From assembly GCA_016710275.1 (NCBI GenBank), contig JADJXS010000001.1, forward strand, positions 868,001-932,000: DNA of 64,000 nucleotides. Reading direction: 5' to 3'. Position numbers and translations under genes: made by a program. Source of the stretch: Phycisphaerales bacterium (GTDB taxonomy: Bacteria > Planctomycetota > Phycisphaerae > UBA1845 > Fen-1342). The notes beneath the pieces were generated by a model. That model was not told the origin of the DNA, did no database searches, and saw only the letters and a list, made by a program, of their open reading frames with translations. Shown here piece after piece: positions 32,611 to 41,556 of this stretch (positions within the stretch are counted from its first letter, which is position 1; every line of letters begins with the position of its first letter).

Positions 32611-34938
32611 TCACCAGCGCAGCAGCGAAAGCAGGTTGGAGTCCTGATCGGTCCACACCGGCGCTGCGCGGTCGGCGGAAGGCACGATCCAGCCCGCGGC
32701 ATCGTGCAGCGGCCGAAGCGCATGAGTTCCCGGCGCCATGACCGCCCAGCGCGACGCGGTTTTCCCGGCGGCGAGCAACTCGGCCGGTACGGCCGCGTCG
32801 TCGCGCAGGAGGCACTCCATCCCGGCATCGCCCGCCAGCGCGCGTGCCAGCGGAGCGAGGTCGAGAAAGTGATTCGAGATGTGCAGGGCCAGCCAGCCGC
32901 CGGGAGCCAGGCGGCTGCGGTAGATGGAGATCGCCTCGCGCGTCACCAGGTGGGCCGGGATCGAATCGGAGCTGAATGCGTCCAGCACGATCAGGTCGAA
33001 GGATGCGCGCGGCGCCTCGGCAATCCGCAGGCGGCCGTCGCCGATGACAAACTGCGACTTTCCGCGACATTCGGCGAGAAAGGAGAACCATTCGCGCTCG
33101 GCGGCGATGCGCTCGACGGCGGGGTCGATCTCGTAGAACGTGATGTGGTCGCCCGGGTGGGCATAGGCCGCCAGCGAGCCGACGCCCAGGCCGATGACGG
33201 CGATGCGGCGGTTCCCCGGCCGGGTCGGGTGGTGGGCGAAGACGTCGCCGATCGGCCCGGTGGCGTGATAGTAGGTGATCGGCTCGGCGCGCGCGGCGCC
33301 GAGCGCCTGCGCGCCGTGATTCGTGCCGCCATGCAGGAGGAAGCGGTAGCGGCCGGTGCGGTCGACAATGACGCGCTTGACGCCGAAGAAGTTTCGCTCT
33401 GCGTGCACGACCTGCCCGCGGTCCGAGAGCGGCAGCCACGCGCCCACCGTGAGCAGCGCAGCGATGGAGAGCGCGAAAGCCGCAGGTCGGGCGCTGAGTG
33501 CGAAGCAGCCGAACATAGGAAGCGCGATGGCGGCGCCGATCAGCCACGTCGCGCCGGGGTTTGCCCGCACCAGCGCCGCGCCGCCGGCCGCGACTGCGGC
33601 GATCAGCAGCGGCGCGGCGACGCCCGTCCAGGCGCGGCGCCGGCCTTCGGCGTCGCCGTGGGGTGCGCCGCTCGCGAGCTGCGGCGCTGCGGCCATGCGG
33701 CTCATCGCGACCCATGCGCCGAGGGTCAGCATGAGCGGGTACTCGGTGACGCCCGTGAAAATCAGCGGCGCGGCAAGAGCGTTGAACGCGCCTCCGATCA
33801 CACCGCCGATCGACATGCAGAGGTAGAAGGCGGTGAGGTGCGCGGGCGGTGGTCGATCGGCTGCCAGTCGCTGATGGCAGGCCAGCGCGATGAGGAAGAA
33901 CGCGGCCAGGTGCAGCGGCAGCATCCACAGGGTCAGCCCCGGCGGGCAGCAGTAGTGAAACGCGACCACCGGCAGCAGCACAAACGGCAGCACGCCGCGC
34001 AGCCGTGCGGAATCGCGGCCGGCCCGCGGCGAAAAGGCGACGATGAAGGTGAGCAGATAGAGCGCCAGCGGCGCGACCCAGAGCAGCGGGGCGGCGGCGA
34101 GGTCGGTTGTGATGTGCGTGGTGACGCCGAGCATCAGGCTCGACGGCAGCGCCGCCCAGGCGATCCAGGCTGTGATGCGGCGCAGGCCGATGACGTGCGG
34201 TGAGGCCGTCGCGGTGACGCGCCTTTGCGCACTTGAGCATGCGGAGGTATTGCCGGTGGCGGATGTCTCGCGGCCAGGCGGCGCAATGCCGGTTGCCGTG
34301 CATAGCGCGCAGGCGGTCAGCAGCGCGGCCAGCAGCGAGAAGCCGATCGCCCACCAGCGGCTCTGTTCAGCCAGCGGCAGGCTCGGCTCCAGCAGCAAGG
34401 GGTATGCGAGCAGGGCCGCGAGGCTCCCAACATTGCTGGCGCGATAGAGGAAATACGGATCGCCGCTGGACCGGAATCCGCCGGCTGCAAAGACCCGTTG
34501 AAGAAGCGGTGCGATCGTGGCCACGATGACGAACGGTGCACCGGCGGTTAGCGCCAGGCGAAGGAGCAGCCACCCGACCGGGCTATGTTCCGCCGACGGC
34601 GCTTCGTGGGTCAGCATGGGAATCGGCAGCAGCAGCATCACCACGACAATCGCCGTCAGGTGCAGCAGGGCCGCCCGTCGCGGGTGTTGCAGCGAGGCCA
34701 GCGCGTGAGCCAGCGCGTAGCCCGCCAGCAGCGCCGCCTGAAAGAACACCATGCAGGTGTTCCACACCGCGGGCGTCGCTCCCAGCGCGGGCAGCAGCGA
34801 CTTGCCGATCATCGGCTGTAGCGAGAACAAGAGCAGCGCGGCGAGAAGCAGCGTCGCGGAATAGAGCGCGATGGCGGTGCGTTCGCTCGCGCAGGCGGTC
34901 AGTCGCGGAACGGCGGCGTGAATCGAACGGACGGTCAT
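32611..34938 (-). CDS. Fused membrane domain and spermidine-synthase-like methyltransferase fold
   Basis: The protein has 775 residues. The first 490 or so form many membrane helices (SATLLLAALLLFSLQPMIGKSLLPALG, YRASNVGSLAALLAYPLLLEP). The last 250 are spermidine-synthase-like: IAVIGLGVGSLAAYAHPGDHITFYEIDP, VIGDGRLRIAEAPRASFDLIVLDAFSSDSIPAHLVTREA. Planctomycetes and others carry such fusions; whether they make polyamines is uncertain. The ATG at 34938 follows a GGGGG stretch; an earlier ATG is possible at 34998. Confidence 0.85.
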   Translation of the reverse strand: MTVRSIHAAVPRLTACASERTAIALYSATLLLAALLLFSLQPMIGKSLLPALGATPAVWNTCMVFFQAALLAGYALAHALASLQHPRRAALLHLTAIVVVMLLLPIPMLTHEAPSAEHSPVGWLLLRLALTAGAPFVIVATIAPLLQRVFAAGGFRSSGDPYFLYRASNVGSLAALLAYPLLLEPSLPLAEQSRWWAIGFSLLAALLTACALCTATGIAPPGRETSATGNTSACSSAQRRVTATASPHVIGLRRITAWIAWAALPSSLMLGVTTHITTDLAAAPLLWVAPLALYLLTFIVAFSPRAGRDSARLRGVLPFVLLPVVAFHYCCPPGLTLWMLPLHLAAFFLIALACHQRLAADRPPPAHLTAFYLCMSIGGVIGGAFNALAAPLIFTGVTEYPLMLTLGAWVAMSRMAAAPQLASGAPHGDAEGRRRAWTGVAAPLLIAAVAAGGAALVRANPGATWLIGAAIALPMFGCFALSARPAAFALSIAALLTVGAWLPLSDRGQVVHAERNFFGVKRVIVDRTGRYRFLLHGGTNHGAQALGAARAEPITYYHATGPIGDVFAHHPTRPGNRRIAVIGLGVGSLAAYAHPGDHITFYEIDPAVERIAAEREWFSFLAECRGKSQFVIGDGRLRIAEAPRASFDLIVLDAFSSDSIPAHLVTREAISIYRSRLAPGGWLALHISNHFLDLAPLARALAGDAGMECLLRDDAAVPAELLAAGKTASRWAVMAPGTHALRPLHDAAGWIVPSADRAAPVWTDQDSNLLSLLRW

Positions 34939-35146
34939 GCGGCCCCCGTGTGCGGTCCGGTAATGCTGGCGCGGTCGGCGCTGCGCCGCAGCGATCATCG
35001 GCGCACCGGCGGGCCGGCGTGAGCAACGGCTGCTGCGTGAAGCGTCGCGGGGCGACGCTTGCCGTTCGGACTGCGTGAGGCGACGATCGCGCGGCGACCC
35101 GCGCGCAGAGTCGGACAAATGGGATGGTGCCCAGGGAGCGGAGGGG

Positions 35147-36487
35147 TCAGTGGCAATTCGGGAATGCGATGGCGTAAGCAGCGGGGTTGAGGACGCGCAG
35201 CACGAAGCTGTCGATGTCGAAGTTGTCCGCCTCGCCGTCGCAGTTTGTATCGCCCCGAATCACTGCCACGCGAACCGCGGCGGGATCGGAGCGGGCCGTG
35301 CCGCAGGCGTTGGTGACGATGCAGTCGTAGGCGGCCACGTCGTCGAGAACCAGTCCGTTGATCTGAAGTTCGGGCGATGCACAGCCGAGGATTCGACTGT
35401 CGTCATAGATCGGCACGCCGTTGCGCCGCCAGCGGAACTGCAGCGGCCCCACGCCCTCGGCCGCGACTGTGAACGAGGTCGAGCCGCCCTCGGGGGCGAC
35501 CTGTCCGCTCGGCGAATGCACGATACGGGGAGGCGCCGGGCCGCGATAGCGCCAGGTGTCCCCCAGGTCGCTCGATCCCAGCCGCCCGCCGAAGATCACC
35601 GTTTCGCCCGCCGCCGGATCGAAGAATGCACCGTGCGAGTTTCGCGCGGCCGGCAGGCTCGTCGCGCTGAGCTTCCACTCAGCCCCGGTCCACTCCCACG
35701 CCTGTCCGCTGCTGACGGAGTCGCCCTCGACCCCGCCAAACAGGACGACCCGGGCGCGAGCCGAGTCGGTGGCGAGCGTGTGGCCGTAGCGCGGGGGCGG
35801 ACCGGAGGAGCACAGTTGCGTCCAGGATGTGCCGTTCCATGCCCATGTGTCGCCCAGACGCGGGTTTCCGGCGTCAATGCCGCCAAAGAGCAGCAACTGA
35901 CCGCGGGCGGGGTCGGAGGCCATGGCGCTCAGGTAGCGGGGCGACGGGCCGCCGGTGGCACGAAGCGACCAGGCAACGCCGTTCCATTCCCATGTATCGC
36001 CATGCAGCAGGCCGCTGAAGCCGCCGAACAGGACGACTGTCTCGCGGGAGGGGTCGAAGGCGGACGTGGCGAACGCACGAGCGGAGGGGCCGCCCCCCGT
36101 GCGCAGCGTCCACGCCGCCCCGTCCCACTCCCATGTGTCACTTCGGAAGACCGTGTCGAGGCCGCCGAACAGCACGACGCGCCCGCGAATGGGGTCGCTC
36201 GATGCGGTCGGATAAGTTCGCGCGCTGGGACCGCCGCTGGCGGCGAGCGTCCAATTCGCTCCATTCCAGGTCCAGGTCTGGTTGGAGCGGACTCCGCTCG
36301 CCGAGCCGCCGAAGATCAGGCCGCGCGCCCGTGCGTCGTCGTATACGGATGCGAAGCCGCTCCGCGGCGTCGGACCGGGAGGCGCAGCGGCGGGCATCAA
36401 TAGGCCGTTGCACTGGGCCCAAGCCGGGAATGGGAGTCCCGCGGCGATTACCAGTGCAAGAAGCCAGCAGTTGCGGCGAATTTTCAA
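35147..36487 (-). CDS. Secreted kelch-repeat protein with Ig-like and dockerin-like domains
   Basis: The protein has 446 residues with a signal peptide (about 1-24). Six kelch-like blades follow, each with an RxVLFGG and DTWEWNGxxW pattern. Residues about 310-400 form an Ig-like domain (EGGSTSFTVAAEGVGPLQFRWRRNGVPI). The end, GDTNCDGEADNFDIDSFVLRVL, is a dockerin-like calcium repeat common in planctomycetal surface proteins. It is probably a cell-surface binding protein. It is monocistronic as far as seen. Confidence 0.85.
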   Translation of the reverse strand: MKIRRNCWLLALVIAAGLPFPAWAQCNGLLMPAAAPPGPTPRSGFASVYDDARARGLIFGGSASGVRSNQTWTWNGANWTLAASGGPSARTYPTASSDPIRGRVVLFGGLDTVFRSDTWEWDGAAWTLRTGGGPSARAFATSAFDPSRETVVLFGGFSGLLHGDTWEWNGVAWSLRATGGPSPRYLSAMASDPARGQLLLFGGIDAGNPRLGDTWAWNGTSWTQLCSSGPPPRYGHTLATDSARARVVLFGGVEGDSVSSGQAWEWTGAEWKLSATSLPAARNSHGAFFDPAAGETVIFGGRLGSSDLGDTWRYRGPAPPRIVHSPSGQVAPEGGSTSFTVAAEGVGPLQFRWRRNGVPIYDDSRILGCASPELQINGLVLDDVAAYDCIVTNACGTARSDPAAVRVAVIRGDTNCDGEADNFDIDSFVLRVLNPAAYAIAFPNCH

Positions 36488-36564
36488 GTCGGCGACTCCG
36501 ACCGGGCCGCGGCGCTGAGAATTGTGTGCCGCGTTCCCGCTGCCGGTCCGTCCCCGAATGGGGC

Positions 36565-36604
36565 GGAAGAAAGAAGGGCCGGCCCGGTGTGCGGGACGGC
36601 CCTT
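36565..36604 (-). terminator. Intrinsic terminator of the PEP-CTERM gene
   Basis: On the minus strand AAGGGCC (36598-36604) pairs with GGCCCTT (36574-36580), followed by TCTTTCTT. It lies 66 bases past the stop at 36670. Confidence 0.75.
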
Positions 36605-36669
36605 GTAAGCGATCGCGAATTTCGCAGCCGGGATTGCGGCCCAATCAGAGGATCAGGCCGGCGGAATCC

Positions 36670-37347
36670 TTAGCGACGACGGGCGGCGAACAGGCCGGCC
36701 AGCGCGAGCAGCGACAGCGATTCAGGCTCGGGCACGAAATTGTAGATGACCGTGACCTTGCCTTCGGCAAGGACGGAGTTGAAGGCGCCTTCGACACCGC
36801 CGACGCCGCCGAAGTCCAGAATCTGCTGGACGTGAGCGGTGACGTCAAAGGTGCCGGCGCCGACATAGCCGGGGAAAAACAGCGCGTTGACCAACCCGCC
36901 GTTGGAATCCGAGTCGTTTCCGCCGATCAGCATGGCGCCGTCCGGACCGCTCGGGTCGAAGTCGTTCAGACCATCGCCGACGTTGCCGGCGAGGTTGAAC
37001 ACATCCGACGTCGAGGCCGAAACCGTGCCGACCACGTTCTGGAAGGCATTGTTCAGCAGAACCACGTCAACCGACGTCAGCGTCGCCGACGCACCCAGCT
37101 CAACGTTGACAACCGCGGGATCCGCACCGTCGTTATCGACGATCAGGTTTCCGCCGCTGACCGCGAGCGAAAGCGTGATGTCAACCGAGATCAGGTCGGC
37201 AAGGTTGCCGTTGAACTGGTTGAAAGTGAGCGTGCTGGAATAATTCGGGGTGCCGGGGCCGAACAGTTGCGACTGAACGATCTGTGCGGCAGACGCCGAG
37301 CCGGCTGCAAAGAGACCGAGCGCGGCCAGAGCCGTGAAACGCTTCAT
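36670..37347 (-). CDS. PEP-CTERM sorted secreted protein, choice-of-anchor E-like
   Basis: The protein has 225 residues. A signal peptide (MKRFTALAALGLFAAGSASA) is followed by a beta-rich domain typical of choice-of-anchor E proteins (FNQFNGNLADLISVDITLSLAVSGG). The C terminus VPEPESLSLLALAGLFAARRR is a PEP-CTERM signal, processed by an exosortase that is not in this window. An AGGAGGAG ribosome site, two candidate promoters and a terminator surround it, so it is likely expressed alone. Confidence 0.9.
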   Translation of the reverse strand: MKRFTALAALGLFAAGSASAAQIVQSQLFGPGTPNYSSTLTFNQFNGNLADLISVDITLSLAVSGGNLIVDNDGADPAVVNVELGASATLTSVDVVLLNNAFQNVVGTVSASTSDVFNLAGNVGDGLNDFDPSGPDGAMLIGGNDSDSNGGLVNALFFPGYVGAGTFDVTAHVQQILDFGGVGGVEGAFNSVLAEGKVTVIYNFVPEPESLSLLALAGLFAARRR

Positions 37348-37451
37348 TCCTGAAACTCCTCCTCAGACGTGCCCGCCGATGCGGCTTCGCAGCGGCAGCA
37401 CCGGCACACCCTCCACAAGTGCGCCGGAAGTTCTCCTCAGATAGGTCGCAT

Positions 37452-37490
37452 GCTATCGACCCGCCCCCACCCTCGTCAACTGAAATTATA
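37452..37490 (-). promoter_or_regulatory. Candidate promoters of the PEP-CTERM gene
   Basis: On the minus strand a perfect TATAAT lies at 37485-37490 and, just downstream, TTGACG at 37474-37479 with GATAGC 16 bases later (37452-37457). Only the second has both boxes. The leader would be about 100-130 bases. Confidence 0.4.
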
Positions 37491-37541
37491 ACACGCTCCC
37501 GGAATCTTCCGGCGGCCATCAAGGCAGCACGCATTATCAGA

Positions 37542-38906
37542 CTATCGGCCGGTTTCGGAAGCGGTTGTGGCCGGCGTCGTATCTGTACCGGGGATCGGCC
37601 GTTGGGCCATCTCCCACTCATCAACCACCGATCCCGAAAGCGAGACCGTACGGGCTTTCAGCAACCCCCCACTGATGCGAATCACCGTGTAATTGTGCGT
37701 TTCGTTGTTGACCATCGCGTAATACGACGGCCACTTGTCCTGGGGCAGGACTTTGTACAGCTTGGCCCCTCCGGCCCCGCTCACGAGGTACACCACGCCG
37801 CGCTCGCCGTCCTTCGCCGCGCGGCCGCCGACCATCGGCACGGTTCGCTCGTGCAGGTGGTCATGGCCGCTGAAGACCACGTCGATGTGCAATTCCTCGA
37901 ATGCCGACACGAGATTGTCCCGGATTCGCGGGGTGTCGCCGTGCTTGCCGACGCTGTAGACCGGATGGTGCATGACCACGAAGCGCCAGAGCGGTCCGCC
38001 GGCCGGGTGCGGAGCGCTGAACACCGAGCGGAGCCACGGCAGAATGACGCTGCGTGTCGTGGATTCATCCAGATTGCTGTCGAACACCGCGATTCGAGCG
38101 TCCGCATAGTCGAACCAGTAGTTGTTCTCCGGGGGCTGGCCGGCGGGACCGTTCTCGGGAAGCTCGAAGACCTCGCGATAGGGGTCGGCCGCGTCGGACT
38201 CTTTGGCGACGTCGTGATTTCCCAGCGACGGCCAGAATGCGACCGTCGCGAGCAATGCCGCATAGGGCTTGAAGAACTTGGCTTTGTAGTCGTGCCGTTC
38301 CCCGGCGGGGTAGATCAGATCGCCGGTGTGCAGCAGGAAATCGGGCTTTTCGGTCGGCATGCGGGCGGCCAGTGTGTACTGGTCGCTCTTTCCGCGGCCG
38401 CTGTCGCCGAAGACGAGGAAAGTGAAGGGGTGGCCCGCGGCACGGGCGGTGTTCGCCCGTCCCTGGAACAGCTCACGCTCGCCCTCGTGGATGCTGTACT
38501 CCGTGAACGTGGACGGTTTGAGGCCGGTCAGGCGCGCAGCGTGCCGCTTGCCGCGGGTGGTCAGCTTCTGCGCGGAGCCGTCGGCGGCCGTGAAGCGCAC
38601 CTCGCACTCGGCTTCGCGCGAGGTGAACCAGACCAGCGTCAGCTCGGTCGGCGTGGATTGCTGCACCAGCGGGCCTTCGTCGATCCACGGCGGGGCGACG
38701 TACGGATAGGCGGCATAACCCAACACTCCGATGAGGGCGATGAGCAGCGCCAGGAGCAGAATGGTGCGGGGGTGAACCACGCGCGTGACGGGAGCGACGG
38801 GAGCGGTCGCGTCAGAATCCAGCGTGTCACGGTCCGGGCGTGCCGGATCGGCGAACGTGGATGGTGAAGCGGGTGCGCGCGGCGCTGCGGGGTCGATCGA
38901 GTTCAC
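37542..38906 (-). CDS. Membrane-anchored metallophosphoesterase, purple acid phosphatase-like
   Basis: The protein has 454 residues. One helix (about 47-68) anchors it. An FN3-like domain (about 82-150) precedes the phosphoesterase, whose metal ligands sit in FGDSGRG (D168), TGDLIYP (D196), LGNHD (N230, H231), VMHHPVYS and SGHDHLHER. The GTG start overlaps the stop of the HEAT-like gene (GTGA), so translation is probably coupled. The active site is likely outside the membrane. The substrate is unknown. Confidence 0.85.
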   Translation of the reverse strand: MNSIDPAAPRAPASPSTFADPARPDRDTLDSDATAPVAPVTRVVHPRTILLLALLIALIGVLGYAAYPYVAPPWIDEGPLVQQSTPTELTLVWFTSREAECEVRFTAADGSAQKLTTRGKRHAARLTGLKPSTFTEYSIHEGERELFQGRANTARAAGHPFTFLVFGDSGRGKSDQYTLAARMPTEKPDFLLHTGDLIYPAGERHDYKAKFFKPYAALLATVAFWPSLGNHDVAKESDAADPYREVFELPENGPAGQPPENNYWFDYADARIAVFDSNLDESTTRSVILPWLRSVFSAPHPAGGPLWRFVVMHHPVYSVGKHGDTPRIRDNLVSAFEELHIDVVFSGHDHLHERTVPMVGGRAAKDGERGVVYLVSGAGGAKLYKVLPQDKWPSYYAMVNNETHNYTVIRISGGLLKARTVSLSGSVVDEWEMAQRPIPGTDTTPATTASETGR

Positions 38907-40018
38907 TTGCGCTCCTGGGCGGGTTGGGATTCGGGGGCGGCCGGGGCGTTTTCGCGGTGCCAGAGGCGGAATCGGCGATGACCCTCCACTCGGGCGTCAT
39001 CGTCGAGGAAGGCCAGCGCGCCGGCGTCATTGGACTGAAAGCCGTAATCGGCAGGGGGTTGCTCGTACAGGCGCAGGAGGCTCAGCAGCACTTCGTCGCC
39101 GATGGTCACGGTCGCCAGGCGGCCGGGGCCGAGCGAAACCACCCGCGAAGAGCCGGTCTGATCAAGCAGCTCGATCAGGACCGGCGCGGCCCGCCGATCT
39201 CCCAGTTCAGCCAGGGCCGCGGCGATGGGGGGCAGTTCGAAGAAGCCGGGGGTGGCGAAGGGGGTCTTGGCGAGGGTGCGGACGGCGGTGATGACGTCGG
39301 GCACCCCCTCGCGATAGCGGGCGGCGCCGATGACCTCGATCGACATCCGCACGAAGCGGGCGACCACCGCGGCGGTGTCGGAATCCTGCGGGCCGTAGAA
39401 GCCGTCGGCGATGGCCTGCGTGGCGCTGCGCACATAGTGGACGAGTGAGCGGGCGACGACCTCGTCGCGCAGGCGGAGAGCGCTTTCAAGCGCCGCTTCG
39501 GCCACGTCGCCGTCGGCGTCGTTGACCTTCAGCGCCAGCAGCACGCCGGCGCCGCTGTCTGGTTTGAGGGGGATGCGCCGCACGGCGGCGAGCCGCAACG
39601 AGGGTGAGTCGGCGAAGAGCTGCTCAACCAGCGGACGCTGGCCGCGGGCGAAATCGTCGAGCAGCTTGCGATCCGCGTCGCGGAGCGAGACGCGCGCCAA
39701 TTCGAGCCGCAACACGGATTGATAGCGCTCCAGCGCCCGGGCGATGCGGGCCTGCTGGCGGATCGGCCGGTTGTCGAGGCTTCCGACGGCGGCGACCAGC
39801 GGGGCGCTGAGCCGGCGGATCAACTCCTCCTCGGCATCCTCGCGGTCGTCGTCATCGGCGGTGGCGATCTGCTCGATGAGCTTTCGCAAGGCGGCTTCGT
39901 CGGCCGGTGGAGCGCTTTGGGCGGATGCCGCCGGGGTGGGCGGCTCGGCCGCTGCGGCGGGTGATGCGGCCGGCGCGGTGAGGAGGGTGCAGAGCAGGAT
40001 GGCGAGGGCGGGTCTCAC
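38903..40018 (-). CDS. Secreted HEAT-like repeat protein
   Basis: The protein has 371 residues. A signal peptide (about 1-24) precedes helical repeats (EEELIRRLSAPLVAAVGSLDNRPIRQQARIARAL, LRLAAVRRIPL, VAEAALESALRLRDEVVARSLVHYV, RRAAPVLIELLDQTGSSRVV). HEAT-type arrays bind proteins. It overlaps the metallophosphoesterase start by three bases and would be expressed first. I do not recognise a specific family. Confidence 0.65.
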   Translation of the reverse strand: MRPALAILLCTLLTAPAASPAAAAEPPTPAASAQSAPPADEAALRKLIEQIATADDDDREDAEEELIRRLSAPLVAAVGSLDNRPIRQQARIARALERYQSVLRLELARVSLRDADRKLLDDFARGQRPLVEQLFADSPSLRLAAVRRIPLKPDSGAGVLLALKVNDADGDVAEAALESALRLRDEVVARSLVHYVRSATQAIADGFYGPQDSDTAAVVARFVRMSIEVIGAARYREGVPDVITAVRTLAKTPFATPGFFELPPIAAALAELGDRRAAPVLIELLDQTGSSRVVSLGPGRLATVTIGDEVLLSLLRLYEQPPADYGFQSNDAGALAFLDDDARVEGHRRFRLWHRENAPAAPESQPAQERK

Positions 40019-40284
40019 GTTCGACCTCCGAGATTGGCGTTGTCGCGCGGCGGTGCTTCAGCGTGTCGAGAACGGCACGAGGGGGCGCCGCGGGCGGCCC
40101 GGGCTGTGCCGGGAATCGCTGCCTAGCAGAGGATCGTACCGCGATCGGGGCGGGCTGGCGCGAACGGGGTTTGAGCGCGCGGGGGGGGGGCGAGTAGGGG
40201 TCGAACGAAGACGGACAACGGCGGGTGAATGGTCCGTCGCAGATGCGGCTCGAAGCCACGTACGCCACCGCCGGCTCTCAGGCG

Positions 40285-40647
40285 CTACGGTTTCCCCTTG
40301 CGCGAGGGCGCATGCGCCCGGGCCTTGGCGGGCCGGGCGGATCGAGCCGGGGTGCGCGTTCGGCCGGGTTTGGAGTAGAGCACGGGCTTTTCGTGGCGGA
40401 CGATCCGGCCCTGCGCTTCGAGATCGCGGGCAATGGAGATCGTGTACCAGGCGACGGAGCCGTCGAAGTCCGGGAGCCGCTTCGCGACGAGCCGGGCCAG
40501 CTCCGTGAACCGGATTGGTTCAGCGGTCAGAACGGACGCGATGGCCGCAGCGACCTGCTCATACTTGTCGGCGGCGATGGACATGGATCGCTTCCAGCCG
40601 ACGCCTTTGACGGCCACTCGCTTCCTGGTTGTCGCCTTGGCGGGCAT
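40285..40647 (-). CDS. Small basic protein with a winged-helix-like core
   Basis: The protein has 120 residues from the ATG at 40647. The core (KYEQVAAAIASVLTAEPIRFTELARLVAKRLPDFDGSVAWYTISIARDLEAQGRIVR) looks like the DUF6958 type of winged helix; I am not certain. The ends are rich in Lys, Arg and Pro. DNA binding is possible. It lies upstream of repeat cluster D and tRNA-Thr. Confidence 0.5.
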   Translation of the reverse strand: MPAKATTRKRVAVKGVGWKRSMSIAADKYEQVAAAIASVLTAEPIRFTELARLVAKRLPDFDGSVAWYTISIARDLEAQGRIVRHEKPVLYSKPGRTRTPARSARPAKARAHAPSRKGKP

Positions 40648-40824
40648 GTGACTTCTCCAATAGTGGTATGGATGCCACCGGGTTTTGGCCCGGTGATCTT
40701 CACCTTTGTTCACCACCCGGAAAAGCGGTGGCACGACGCGCTACATGCCGCCCGGCATGTGGCACCGGGCTTCTGCCCGGTGCATTGCCCTGCACCGCCC
40801 GGAAGGGCGGTGGCACGAGGTGCT

Positions 40825-40856
40825 GCATGCTTACGCGGAGTACCGCGAAAGCATGC
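40825..40856. repeat. 32-bp palindrome, copy 2
   Basis: Identical to 31627-31658 in the same orientation. Confidence 0.9.
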
Positions 40857-40880
40857 CACCCAAAAGTTGCTTTCCAAAAA

Positions 40881-40950
40881 TGCTATCCGAAAGATGCTAT
40901 CCGAACGATGCTATCCGAAAGACGCTATCCGAAAGACGCTGTATGGAAAA
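40881..40950. repeat. Tandem array of 14-bp units
   Basis: TGCTATCCGAAAGA at 40881, 40895 (one change), 40909 and 40923, then a degenerate unit at 40937. Confidence 0.85.
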
Positions 40951-41055
40951 TGTCACCTGCCGCCCGGCATGTGGCACCGGGCTTCTGCCCGGTGCATTGC
41001 CCTGCACCGCCCGGAAGGGCGGTGGCACGACGTCCTGCCAGCGTGCAATTTGAAG

Positions 41056-41127
41056 AGCCGATGATGGGAGTTGAACCCATAACCCCGGCTTTACGAAAGC
41101 CGTGCTCTACCATTGAGCTACATCGGC
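41056..41127 (-). tRNA. tRNA-Thr (anticodon CGT)
   Basis: On the minus strand the acceptor arms GCCGATG and CATCGGC, the D arm GCTC-GAGC, the anticodon loop TTCGTAA (CGT) between CGGCT and AGCCG, and the T arm with GTTCAAC are all present. The discriminator is T and CCA is not encoded. The gene is 72 bases. Confidence 0.93.
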
Positions 41128-41556
41128 ATGCGCCAAGAGCGACGCCCCGGGCGAATCCCCGTGGATCAGCCACCGGCACGCCCGCGGGTGCAGGCAGCGC
41201 TCGGTGATTCGATCGAACGGGCAGGCCCCGGGCGGATGCTCTCGGGCGGGGCGACAGCCTGAAAATCTATATCGGAGCATCGGCTGAATCAAGCCGCATT
41301 CGGAGTGCCGCCGGCGCCGGGCGCCAGCCGGGCGTCTCCAGCGGTCGCGGCGGGTGGGGCGATTCGGGATGCGGGGCTGCGATCCGGACGAAAGGAGGTA
41401 CCCCCCGCGCCGGGCGCAAACTTGACCCGGTCTCGCACAGAACAACCCGGACGGCCGGGAATGTCAGGGGTGTTCCCGTGGTCGATGCGGCGGTCCAGCG
41501 CCAACCGGCTCCGGCCGAGCATCCGAGCTCGAGCAAACGGCTCGCCCGAGGGCGGG
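41128..41556. other. Gap without a recognised gene
   Basis: The stretch lies between tRNA-Thr and the kinase gene. Short frames exist but have no convincing start or composition. Two similar GCGCCGGGCGC-containing segments lie near 41310 and 41410. I see nothing else. Confidence 0.5.

Larger units (their letters stand above)
40711..41030. repeat. Repeat cluster D: palindrome and array between identical 73-bp copies
   Basis: Two identical 73-bp copies (40746-40818 and 40958-41030) contain the double hairpin in the form CACCGGGC-TTCT-GCCCGGTG plus CACCGCCC-GGAA-GGGCGGTG. Between them lie the 32-bp palindrome (40825-40856) and a tandem array. A partial copy lies at 40711-40738. The tRNA-Thr gene starts 26 bases later. 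No gene is seen here. Confidence 0.85.

Noticed and set aside
32477..34354. Fusion of the inositol-monophosphatase-like protein to an upstream domain
   Set aside because: The frame is open upstream, but the codons are the shadow of the spermidine-synthase-like gene; a GTG with a ribosome site lies at 32476.
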